A stretch of 64,000 bases of DNA from Nostoc sp. KVJ20 (GTDB taxonomy: Bacteria > Cyanobacteriota > Cyanobacteriia > Cyanobacteriales > Nostocaceae), in contig NZ_KV757622.1 in assembly GCF_001712795.1 (NCBI RefSeq), positions 141,527-205,526 on the forward strand, written 5' to 3'. Position numbers and translations under genes: made by a program. A model generated the notes under the pieces. The model made no database searches. It was not told the origin of the DNA and saw only the letters and a program-made list of their open reading frames with translations. How positions within the stretch are numbered: position 1 is the first letter of the stretch; every line of letters starts with the position of its first letter. Shown piece by piece: positions 45,263 through 51,943 of the stretch.

Positions 45263-45322
45263 GTGGGGTGGGTGTCTTACCCGCCCGTAGCCAAAAGCAG
45301 GCAGGATGCCCATCCTAGAAGA
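45263..45322. repeat. Nostoc interspersed repeat inside the peptide operon
   Basis: GTGGGGTGGGTGTCTTACCC...GCAGGATGCCCATCCTAG is GC-rich, has internal dyads and lies in AT-rich DNA between the Cys-rich gene and precursor 2. The 'GGTGGGCAT.TTGCCC' style is a common Nostoc intergenic repeat. Confidence 0.5.
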
Positions 45323-45398
45323 TTAGATATATCTAATGAATTGGTTCAATATTCCAACAGAGTTACCAACTCTTAAGTAATTTCAGGAGTAGAAGATT

Positions 45399-45731
45399 AT
45401 GTCTCTAGAACATGTGAAAGCTTTTTACGAAAAGCTAGCAAATGATGAAGCCTTTCGTAATCAAATTCAAGGCGTTAATAGCAAGGAAGAATGTAGTCAG
45501 ATAGTTAAAGCTGCTGGCTACGATTTCACTCTAGAAGAGTATGAAGAATATACTGCTCAATTGCTGGAGTCTGCAAATGGTGAAGCTGAACTCAAGGATT
45601 TAAGTGAAAAAGAATTGGCAGCAGTTTTTGGTGGATTAACTGGTAAGCCCAAAATCCAACCATTATATGGAGCTGTATGGCCACCCTACCAATTGTTGTA
45701 TGGAGTTATTCGGGTAGATGACATAGTTTAA
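45399..45731 (+). CDS. Nif11-type RiPP precursor with two Leu-Tyr-Gly splice motifs
   Basis: A 110-residue precursor. Residues 1-79 form a Nif11-like leader (SLEHVKAFYEKLANDEAFRNQIQ; ECSQIVKAAGYDFTLEEYEEY) ending KELAAVFGG, a C39-type cleavage site. The 31-residue core starts LTGKPKIQPLYG and contains Tyr-Gly at 90-91 and 101-102, both preceded by Leu (PLYG, LLYG) and exactly 11 residues apart. X-Tyr-Gly within an 11-residue splice tag is the target of PlpX-type spliceases, which remove tyramine and join the flanks as an alpha-keto-beta-amino acid. A radical SAM gene lies next. ATG at 45399 with CAGGAG upstream. Confidence 0.88.
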   Translation: MSLEHVKAFYEKLANDEAFRNQIQGVNSKEECSQIVKAAGYDFTLEEYEEYTAQLLESANGEAELKDLSEKELAAVFGGLTGKPKIQPLYGAVWPPYQLLYGVIRVDDIV

Positions 45732-45763
45732 GGAACCTCTATTGCAACTAGGAAAGATTAAAT

Positions 45764-45805
45764 TTCTAGGGACGGATGGGGATTTGTTCGTCCCTTTCTA
45801 GAAAA
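45764..45805 (+). promoter_or_regulatory. Intra-operon hairpin between precursor 2 and the radical SAM gene
   Basis: AGGGACG (45768-45774) pairs with CGTCCCT (45789-45795); flanking TTTCT and CTAGAAA extend the stem across a small bulge. There is no T tract. The position suits partial termination or RNA processing that would keep precursor levels above enzyme levels. Confidence 0.5.
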
Positions 45806-45824
45806 ATGAATTGAGGCTATTTTT

Positions 45825-47087
45825 ATGGCTTATCGGCGAATTAGTTATGCAGTTTGGGAAATTACACTTAAGTGTAATCTAGCCTGTCAACACTGCGGCT
45901 CTCGTGCTGGGCATACAAGGACACAAGAACTTTCCACAGCAGAAGCCCTTGATTTAGTCAAACAAATGGCGGAAGTGGGAATTACAGAAGTAACCATAAT
46001 TGGTGGTGAAGCTTTTCTACGTCCTGACTGGCTGGAGATTGCCCAAGCAATTACCAAAGCTGGGATGTTATGTGGTATGACCACAGGGGGTTATGGTATC
46101 ACCTTAGACACAGCCCACCGGATGAAGGAAGCAGGAATTAGTGTGGTATCTGTCTCAGTTGATGGTTTAGAAGCAACTCACGACCGTTTACGTGGTAGAC
46201 AAGGCTCTTGGCAATGGGCGTTTAAGACCATGAGCAATCTCAAGGAAGCAGATATACGCTTTGGCTGCAATACTCAAATTAATCGTCTCTCTGCACCAGA
46301 ATTTCCTTGTATTTACGAGCATCTCCGCGATGCTGGAGTATTCGCTTGGCAAATTCAGTTGACTGTACCGATGGGAAATGCAGCAGATAATAGTGAAATT
46401 CTGCTACAACCTTATGAATTACTCGATGTATATCCGATGATTGCTCGTGTTGCTCAACAGGCAAAGCGGGAAGGAGTGCAAGTTCAACCGGGAAATAATA
46501 TCGGTTATTACGGTCCCTATGAACGACTGTTGCGGGGAGGAGATGCTTGGTCGTTCTGGCAAGGATGTAGTGCTGGATTGTCTGCTTTAGGCATTGAAGC
46601 CGATGGTGCGATAAAAGGTTGTCCCTCACTACCTACAACAGCCTATACTGGCGGCAACATCCGTGATTATTCACTGCGAACAATTATTGAAGAAACGGAA
46701 GAACTACGCTTTAATTTGGGGGCTGATACTCCCAAAGGAACAGAACATTTGTGGGGTTTCTGTAAGTCTTGCGAATTTGCTGAACTTTGTCGTGGTGGTT
46801 GCAGTTGGACTGCTCATGTTTTCTTTGATAAGAGAGGTAACAATCCTTACTGTCATCATCGCGCCCTGACTCAGGAAAAAGGTGGTATTCGGGAGCGAGT
46901 GTTTCTCCAGCGTCAGGCGGAAGGAAGCCCTTTTGACAATGGGGAGTTTGGGCTAGTTGAAGAACCAATAAATGCCCCTTGGCCAGAAAACGATCCACTT
47001 CATTTTACTAGCGATCGCATTCAATGGCCACAATCGTGGGAAGCAGAATCAGAGTTAGTCCATCTTTTGGTTAGTCCCAGCAATTAA
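45825..47087 (+). CDS. Radical SAM/SPASM enzyme, PlpX-like splicease candidate
   Basis: A 420-residue enzyme. The SAM-binding [4Fe-4S] motif is CNLACQHC (Cys 17, 21, 24), followed by GGEAFLRPDWLEIA and SVSVDGLEATHDRLRG strands of the TIM barrel. The C-terminal SPASM-type cluster region has Cys near 246 (QGCSAG), 265 (KGCPS), then CKSCEFAELCRGGC at about 313-326 and a last Cys in PYCHH. This is the architecture of peptide-modifying enzymes. The adjacent Nif11 precursor with Tyr-Gly motifs points to tyramine excision, by analogy with PlpX of Pleurocapsa. ATG at 45825 after GAGG. No direct test of activity is possible from sequence. Confidence 0.88.
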   Translation: MAYRRISYAVWEITLKCNLACQHCGSRAGHTRTQELSTAEALDLVKQMAEVGITEVTIIGGEAFLRPDWLEIAQAITKAGMLCGMTTGGYGITLDTAHRMKEAGISVVSVSVDGLEATHDRLRGRQGSWQWAFKTMSNLKEADIRFGCNTQINRLSAPEFPCIYEHLRDAGVFAWQIQLTVPMGNAADNSEILLQPYELLDVYPMIARVAQQAKREGVQVQPGNNIGYYGPYERLLRGGDAWSFWQGCSAGLSALGIEADGAIKGCPSLPTTAYTGGNIRDYSLRTIIEETEELRFNLGADTPKGTEHLWGFCKSCEFAELCRGGCSWTAHVFFDKRGNNPYCHHRALTQEKGGIRERVFLQRQAEGSPFDNGEFGLVEEPINAPWPENDPLHFTSDRIQWPQSWEAESELVHLLVSPSN

Positions 47088-47095
47088 ACATTTTT

Positions 47096-47278
47096 ATGAA
47101 TAATATTTCCACTGATTCTCTTTCTGAAGAAAATACAACTTTTACAGACTCTCAAGAATCATTGTTACCTCGTTCTGCTTGGAATAGTCAGTTAGCCTAT
47201 TTGCGACTTATTTTTAGAGCAAAGAAGGCGCTAGACTGCATTGAACAGGAAGCTGGTGTTGTGAGAAGTGAAAGTTGA
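47096..47278 (+). CDS. Small accessory protein of the RiPP operon
   Basis: A 60-residue protein whose ATG is 8 bases past the radical SAM stop codon, so it is in the same transcript and probably translationally coupled. The N-terminus is Ser/Thr/Glu-rich and the second half helical (SAWNSQLAYLRLIFRAKKALDCIEQEAG) with a single Cys. Splicease PlpX needs a small partner, PlpY; this gene or the Cys-rich one at 44790 may fill that role. No homologue was recognised. A terminator follows. Confidence 0.6.
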   Translation: MNNISTDSLSEENTTFTDSQESLLPRSAWNSQLAYLRLIFRAKKALDCIEQEAGVVRSES

Positions 47279-47627
47279 TTAATTGCTAAGAACAAATTGT
47301 CTGATGCTGGAAATTGAGTATTTATTATCTATCAACTCAAGCTTTATTTCGGGTTGATTTTTTATGTTTTTTCTCTACTCTATTTTAAAAATAAAAAATT
47401 AACCTAAAGACAACCTCAGCTTAATTTTTTGTTATTTAGCAGAGGTTTTAATTAATCTAACAAACAGAAAGCTTGCATAAGCTGCTACTTGTCATATTTT
47501 GGGATATAAAAGTTTCAGTTTTGTCCCATAAGATAAATTATTAAAATTTTATTTATTTTATATTTTTGGGTAAATACACACAAAAGATAATGGTAAAAAC
47601 AAACATAGAGCTAGATTACCAAAACTT
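47279..47627. other. Intergenic region after the RiPP operon
   Basis: Holds the operon terminator (47331-47363) and, further right, very AT-rich DNA before the PEP-CTERM gene. No precursor-like small frame was seen. Confidence 0.5.
47331..47363 (+). terminator. Terminator of the RiPP operon
   Basis: ATCAACTC pairs with GGGTTGAT (8 bp, one G-T) over a 12-base loop and runs into six T, 53 bases after the last operon stop codon. Confidence 0.8.
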
Positions 47628-48266
47628 ATGAAAGCTAAAAACATCGGATTATTGATTTCAGGTGCGGTAGGAGGATGTCTGATGTCATTAGCTCCAGCAA
47701 ATGCTGCTATCTTAGTCGAACCAATCATTACAAAGCTGAATCCAGACTTCCAGGATGGGGTGGGAATTCCATTCAATCTTCAACCAGGAGAATTAACTTT
47801 CTGGAATGTTCCTGATACTACTGGAGAGCAAAATTTTCTAAATGATACAGGACTGGCTATAGATTCAATTTCTTTTATATTATTGCCTGGGTTTGATACT
47901 CTTGATGATGATTTAGCATGGGGCGATGTAAATGGGGATAGTAAAATTGGTATTTCTAACATTTTTACCAATATTAATGTTGATCCTGATTTTACCTTCC
48001 AACCTCTATCCACTCCCCAAAGTTTTAGTGCTCCACGAATTGATTTTGCAGCAGGAATAATTCCACTTAACGAGCGTTTTGTAGTTCAATTTCTTACCAC
48101 ACCAGATATAAGACCTGTTGTGCCTGGAGATAATGGGCCTCTGGTAGTAGGTGGTGTTTATTTTGCATCTGAACCTGTTCCTGAGCCTTCAACCATTCTT
48201 GGTTCTGTCTTTGCTATCGGATTAGGTGGTTATTTAAAAAAGTGTAAGTCATCTAGAAAAAAATAG
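47628..48266 (+). CDS. PEP-CTERM sorting domain protein
   Basis: A 212-residue exported protein. The signal peptide (MKAKNIGLLISGAVGGCLMSLAPANA) is followed by a mature domain with an EF-hand-like DVNGDSKIG and a C-terminal sorting signal: VPEPST, hydrophobic helix ILGSVFAIGLGGYL and basic tail KKCKSSRKK. It is a second PEP-CTERM protein of the window. The stop codon TAG is the first three bases of an inserted inverted-repeat element (48264-48398), so the tail may have been cut or re-set by the insertion. No enzyme domain is recognised. Confidence 0.88.
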   Translation: MKAKNIGLLISGAVGGCLMSLAPANAAILVEPIITKLNPDFQDGVGIPFNLQPGELTFWNVPDTTGEQNFLNDTGLAIDSISFILLPGFDTLDDDLAWGDVNGDSKIGISNIFTNINVDPDFTFQPLSTPQSFSAPRIDFAAGIIPLNERFVVQFLTTPDIRPVVPGDNGPLVVGGVYFASEPVPEPSTILGSVFAIGLGGYLKKCKSSRKK

Positions 48267-48398
48267 GACTTACGCAAAATACCTCTTTAAGTCTCATTCC
48301 TTCGTGTCCACCGAAGTTCATATCGGCGCAAGCCAGCGCTCCGACTTCTCTGTGTGCCTCTGCGGTTTGATTCTCCTGTAACTTATGCGTAAGTCCTA
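48264..48398. mobile_element. MITE-like 135-bp element with 13-bp terminal inverted repeats
   Basis: TAGGACTTACGCA (48264-48276) and TGCGTAAGTCCTA (48386-48398) are a perfect inverted pair. The inside contains the GC-rich 'TCTGTGTGCCTCTGCGG' style sequence common in Nostoc intergenic repeats, and no coding capacity. The left end overlaps the stop codon of the preceding gene. It fits a non-autonomous transposon or a long hairpin repeat; no transposase is nearby. Confidence 0.75.
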
Positions 48399-48932
48399 AG
48401 ACAGCATAATTTAGCTCAAAAACAACTGAGTAGAAATTAACTAAGAGAAATAGAGTGCATCAATAATGCACTCTATTTTGCTCTCTAGAAATATTATGCA
48501 AAAAATAGGTTGTTTGTTAAAAAAGCTCAGATGCCTTTACTCTAACAATAAATATTGTATGTAACTGTAGCATTTTTGTCCCTGATTTGGTAACAATACT
48601 TTAAATTTTTAGAAAAATATCAGTTGATTCATTTGATAATTCTCATCAAATTTACCTCAATCTAAAATCAGAAAGCTATATGTAAAAAGAGTTTCAAAAT
48701 GGATAATTATTTCTCTTCATAATAAAAAAACTAATTGCTTACCATTCTCTACTTAGAATTGGCACAAAACTAGTAAATATAAAATTAATAATGTGACACA
48801 ATTGTACTATTTTGCAACTGGATTTACCTAAGTAGTTGTTGACTTTGTATAAATAAATGTCAGATGATATATATTGTTGAAAAACACTGTTCTGCGAATT
48901 AATTATTCATTCACAAGGGGAGGAATTGTAAC
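48267..48932. other. Interval between the PEP-CTERM gene and the tiny precursors
   Basis: After the MITE and the 48449 hairpin the DNA is strongly AT-rich. A TTGACT at 48839-48844 with TATATA at 48868-48873 is a poorly spaced promoter candidate for the precursor genes. A 32-codon frame at about 48466 has no ribosome-binding site. Confidence 0.4.
48449..48480 (+). terminator. Terminator-like hairpin after PEP-CTERM gene
   Basis: A perfect 12-bp stem (AATAGAGTGCAT / ATGCACTCTATT) with loop CAATA is followed by TTTG; the short T tract makes termination only probable. Confidence 0.55.
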
Positions 48933-49088
48933 ATGACTACTATCAAAATTGAAGACTTAAATACTCAATCCTCGGCTATTAATTTGAATGCTAATGAAAT
49001 CACCGAAGTTAAAGGTGGTTGTCCAGTTTGTATAGTGCTACTTGGAGTAGCAGCAGGCTATGCGTTTGATCGTTGGGTTAACTCATAG
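48933..49088 (+). CDS. Double-glycine leader precursor peptide (bacteriocin-like)
   Basis: A 51-residue peptide, shorter than usual annotation limits. GGGGAGGA at 48916-48923 is a strong ribosome-binding site 9 bases before ATG 48933. The leader is MTTIKIEDLN...LNANEITEVKGG, ending in a Gly-Gly C39 site. The core of 22 residues, CPVCIVLLGVAAGYAFDRWV plus NS, is hydrophobic, has a CxxC pair and a GxxxG motif (GVAAG). It shares its leader pattern (MT.I.I.D.N...L..NEI....GG) with the next peptide. It converges with the C39 exporter operon; a two-peptide bacteriocin or signal is a reasonable inference. Confidence 0.85.
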   Translation: MTTIKIEDLNTQSSAINLNANEITEVKGGCPVCIVLLGVAAGYAFDRWVNS

Positions 49089-49127
49089 TTAATAATTAAT
49101 GACTTTTTGAATTAAGAGGTGTAACTA

Positions 49128-49289
49128 ATGACAGTCATTTCTATCAGAGATATCAATGAAGTAGATTACATTAGTGATCTAAGCGAAAATGAAATTGAAG
49201 CTACTCGTGGGGGTTTTGTTATGCTTTTTCTTGCTGCTTTTGCAGTTGGTCAAGTCATTTCCCAAGCCCAACGTAAGCTTCAAAGCTAG
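49128..49289 (+). CDS. Double-glycine leader precursor peptide 2 of the pair
   Basis: A 53-residue peptide; AAGAGGTG upstream of ATG 49128. Leader MTVISIRDINEVDYISDLSENEIEATRGG aligns with that of the preceding peptide. The 24-residue core (FVMLFLAAFAVGQVISQAQR, then KLQS) is a hydrophobic helix followed by a polar tail. It is 39 bases after the first precursor's stop, so the two are co-transcribed. The core is similar to the 30-residue frame at 49312-49404. Confidence 0.85.
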   Translation: MTVISIRDINEVDYISDLSENEIEATRGGFVMLFLAAFAVGQVISQAQRKLQS

Positions 49290-49311
49290 TAAACCTCTTT
49301 TTTTAAAAAAT

Positions 49312-49404
49312 ATGCCTTATTGGGCTAACTATTTCTGGCTCTTTATGTGTGGATTTTTGATTGGACGAGTTATCTCTCAAATTCAAGAGAAGCTCTGGAG
49401 ATAA
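49312..49404 (+). CDS. Leaderless small peptide similar to the preceding core
   Basis: A 30-codon frame (MPYWANYFWLFMCGFLIGRV, then ISQIQEKLWR). Its last 24 residues share 11 identities with the core of the 49128 peptide, including VISQ.Q.KL. No leader and no good ribosome-binding site are present; the same frame continues upstream to 49189 in overlap. It may be a leaderless partner, or the remains of a third precursor that lost its leader. It ends directly before a terminator. Confidence 0.5.
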   Translation: MPYWANYFWLFMCGFLIGRVISQIQEKLWR

Positions 49405-49424
49405 GTTCGTACAACTTTAGGCAT

Positions 49425-49462
49425 AAAAAATCCTCCTTACTCAAATGTAGGGAGGATTTTTT
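49425..49462. terminator. Bidirectional terminator between precursors and export operon
   Basis: AAAAAATCCTCC pairs perfectly with GGAGGATTTTTT (12 bp) across a 14-base loop, with A and T runs on both sides. It separates the plus-strand precursor genes from the minus-strand ppiC-type gene. Confidence 0.9.
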
Positions 49463-49534
49463 ATTAACGTCAGTTTAACTAAGTGTCTGGCGAAAGAGTG
49501 TGGTTTGTGAATAACCTTACTTTTCAAACATCCT

Positions 49535-50272
49535 CTAAGCTACATGGTTTACGAATTCAACTTGTTCACGTTGGTGCTTCATCCATTCAGAAAAAAGTTC
49601 AAAAATAATTTTCATGTGTAATTTATTATCTAATTGCGGTTGAATAATCTCCTCAACAAAAATCAGGTAAAATCCTTGAGAATTGACAATTGGTTTGAGA
49701 ACTTGTGGTGGTTTAGCAGCAAAGACAGCAGCAGAAATTTCTGCCTTCAAGTCCTTACGACTGAGTATTCCTCGGTATCCCCCAGAGCGTCGTAACTCCT
49801 GATCTTGAATATATTTGTGAGCAACATCATGGAAACTCATTTCTCCTTCCTGAATAGCATAGAAAAGTTCCAGCGCTAAGTCCTCATCATCCAAGACAAC
49901 TTCATACAAGACTACAGCTGCATAATCTAATTGGTGTTCAAAAAAGTGCTGTTCAACTTTATCTGCAAACAGATGAACAGCTAACTTTCCAGCAACCACA
50001 CTATTGTAAAGAATTTTTTCAAACTCTTCTAAAGACAGACCATGTTTTTCCAGCCAAGCCCAAGTATCATCAGCACTATCTAATTGGTTAGCTAAACGCA
50101 TTTGATCAGCTGCTTTTTGAAGTTCGGCAACCTCTACTTTAATACCCAAATCTTCTGAGGTATTTTCCAGAATATGGCGATTTACAATCTCTTCAATTAT
50201 GGATGGAATTTTACAAGATAGCTTAATTTGCTCAAGAATATTTTCGTTTGTAATTTTAACAACTTGTGGCAT
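49535..50272 (-). CDS. Parvulin/SurA-type peptidylprolyl isomerase of the peptide-export operon
   Basis: A 245-residue protein with a SurA-like N-terminal helical part (ILEQIKLSCKIPSIIEEIVNRHIL) and a rotamase domain with a short parvulin-type core (DLALELFYAIQEGEMSFHDVAHKYIQDQELRRSGGYRGILSRKDLKAEISAAVFAAKPPQVLKPIVNSQGFYLIFVEEI). No signal peptide, so it probably acts in the cytoplasm. In cyanobacteria such genes stand beside HlyD and C39-ABC genes, and may help fold or present the precursor peptides. It is the last gene of the minus-strand operon. Confidence 0.88.
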   Translation of the reverse strand: MPQVVKITNENILEQIKLSCKIPSIIEEIVNRHILENTSEDLGIKVEVAELQKAADQMRLANQLDSADDTWAWLEKHGLSLEEFEKILYNSVVAGKLAVHLFADKVEQHFFEHQLDYAAVVLYEVVLDDEDLALELFYAIQEGEMSFHDVAHKYIQDQELRRSGGYRGILSRKDLKAEISAAVFAAKPPQVLKPIVNSQGFYLIFVEEIIQPQLDNKLHMKIIFELFSEWMKHQREQVEFVNHVA

Positions 50273-50335
50273 TTTACCTCTCCTTTTATAGCTCTCCCAT
50301 CTGCAAAAGGGATGAGATATTTATTTATAAGTCCT

Positions 50336-51877
50336 TTACAATTTCACCCCACCTTGTTGCAACTGCTTAAACGGGTCAAGCAGAAAATCAATGATCCGAC
50401 GCTGACGCACAATTACCTCAGCTGTCGCCGTATCCCCAGGACGCAAAACAATACACTTATTAGCCGAGCGAATACAATTTTGTTTTAGGGCAATTTCCAA
50501 GTCATAAGCTGCTACCTTGCCATTAGGTGTTTCCACCTCTATGGTAGTAGGAGAAATTTCTAACAATTCTCCTTCCATAACGCCGTAATCCTGAAAGGGA
50601 TAAGCATCAAACTTCAACTTTACTGGCAATCCTCTTCGCAAGAAACCACTCTCATTTGTTGCCATTTGTGCCCGAATTATTAAAGGCGAACCTTGTGGGG
50701 CAATCTCCGCAATCATTGCACCAGGTTGCACCATAGAGCCAGCCCGTTGTATCGGTAAATGAAAGACTCTGCCATTCACGGTGGCTCTTAACTCTCGTTG
50801 TCCTAACTGAAACTTTAACGAGACAATCTGACTCTTAGTTTGAGCAATTTCTGCTTGAAGCGTAGTAATTTCTGTTTCCAAATTCTTCTGTTGTTCGTCG
50901 ATTTTTAGCAGAGCTAGTTTGTTGGAGCGAGTTAAAGTCTGATAACTCCTTTCCTGTTCTTTGAGTCGCAACTGTGCCTGTTCAATATCTGCATTTGCTT
51001 GCCGAATAGTCCGCTCATAACTACTCTGTTGTTCTAATAAACGTAGTTTAGCTTGCTGAATATCTGACTGATTTTGTTCATACAGCTGTTGCTTATCTTT
51101 AGCTATATCTTGCTTATCTACAACATTAATTTCTGGAACAACCCCTGACTGCCAAAGACTGCGATAGCGTTCAACTTCCCGCTGGGTACTCGCCAAACTA
51201 CTGTCTACTAATTTATTAGCTGTTTGACTATGCTCAAGAGTTTGCCGTGCCTGGTTGACTTGAGCTAACTTTTCGTCTTTTTGTAAATCATAGGAATTTC
51301 TAAGAGCATTCATATTCTGTCGCGCTTGGTCAATTTGAGACTGCTTTTCCAACTGTTGAGATTGATTTTGTTGCTGTTGCGTTGTCAAAGATACAACTAA
51401 TTGACTTTTAGATGAATTTAGCTGAGAAAAGCGATTTAATTGTCCCTCTAACTTATCCTGTACCTGCCGCAATTCCGCCTTAACTAATTCCGATTCCAAT
51501 ACTAATAAAGTCTGCCCAACTTTAACCGAATCACCCTCTTTTACCCGAATTTCAGCAACAGTACCTGCCACAGCAGCATCCAGCCTAACCGTCTTTCCCT
51601 TTGGCTCAAGTCGCCCTCTTGCTGAACCCGTTTCATCCACCTTAGATAGCATTGCCCAAGGTAAAACTATCGACACAAATACCACTAAAAAATATAGCAA
51701 TCCCCTAGTCCAAACCTGGGGCAAGCTATCAAGTAAATCCTTCGTCGCGTCAGCCCAATCATCAGTTGATCTCGCTGGTGTTTGCTTACTTAAAATTTCC
51801 TCGTGCTGTTCTACCTCATGGATTTGGCTTTGAACCTTTCCATTCAATGTGTTTGGCATGATTTTTCCTGATATCAA
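50336..51877 (-). CDS. HlyD family membrane fusion protein
   Basis: A 513-residue periplasmic adaptor. Its single membrane helix lies at about 57-77 (GLLYFLVVFVSIVLPWAML). A lipoyl/biotinyl-type domain follows (RLDAAVAGTVAEIRVKEGDSVKVGQTLLVLES), then a long coiled coil with heptads (about 130-350) and the second half-lipoyl and beta-barrel region (ATVNGRVFHLPIQRAGSMVQPG; VKLKFDAYPFQDYGVMEGELLEISP). It links the C39-ABC exporter to an outer-membrane channel such as TolC. The gene lies between the exporter and the PPIase, with short gaps, in one operon. Confidence 0.95.
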   Translation of the reverse strand: MISGKIMPNTLNGKVQSQIHEVEQHEEILSKQTPARSTDDWADATKDLLDSLPQVWTRGLLYFLVVFVSIVLPWAMLSKVDETGSARGRLEPKGKTVRLDAAVAGTVAEIRVKEGDSVKVGQTLLVLESELVKAELRQVQDKLEGQLNRFSQLNSSKSQLVVSLTTQQQQNQSQQLEKQSQIDQARQNMNALRNSYDLQKDEKLAQVNQARQTLEHSQTANKLVDSSLASTQREVERYRSLWQSGVVPEINVVDKQDIAKDKQQLYEQNQSDIQQAKLRLLEQQSSYERTIRQANADIEQAQLRLKEQERSYQTLTRSNKLALLKIDEQQKNLETEITTLQAEIAQTKSQIVSLKFQLGQRELRATVNGRVFHLPIQRAGSMVQPGAMIAEIAPQGSPLIIRAQMATNESGFLRRGLPVKLKFDAYPFQDYGVMEGELLEISPTTIEVETPNGKVAAYDLEIALKQNCIRSANKCIVLRPGDTATAEVIVRQRRIIDFLLDPFKQLQQGGVKL

Positions 51878-51943
51878 TTTTGGATTTGGGATTTTATTTT
51901 AGAAGTGGTGAAACAAGAAAAGCTTTCTCCCGATCCTCTTGTT

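Noticed and set aside
49189..49311. Upstream extension of the 49312 frame
   Set aside because: Overlaps the 49128 precursor in another frame and begins at a TTG-type start without signals; only the 30-codon part resembles the core peptide.
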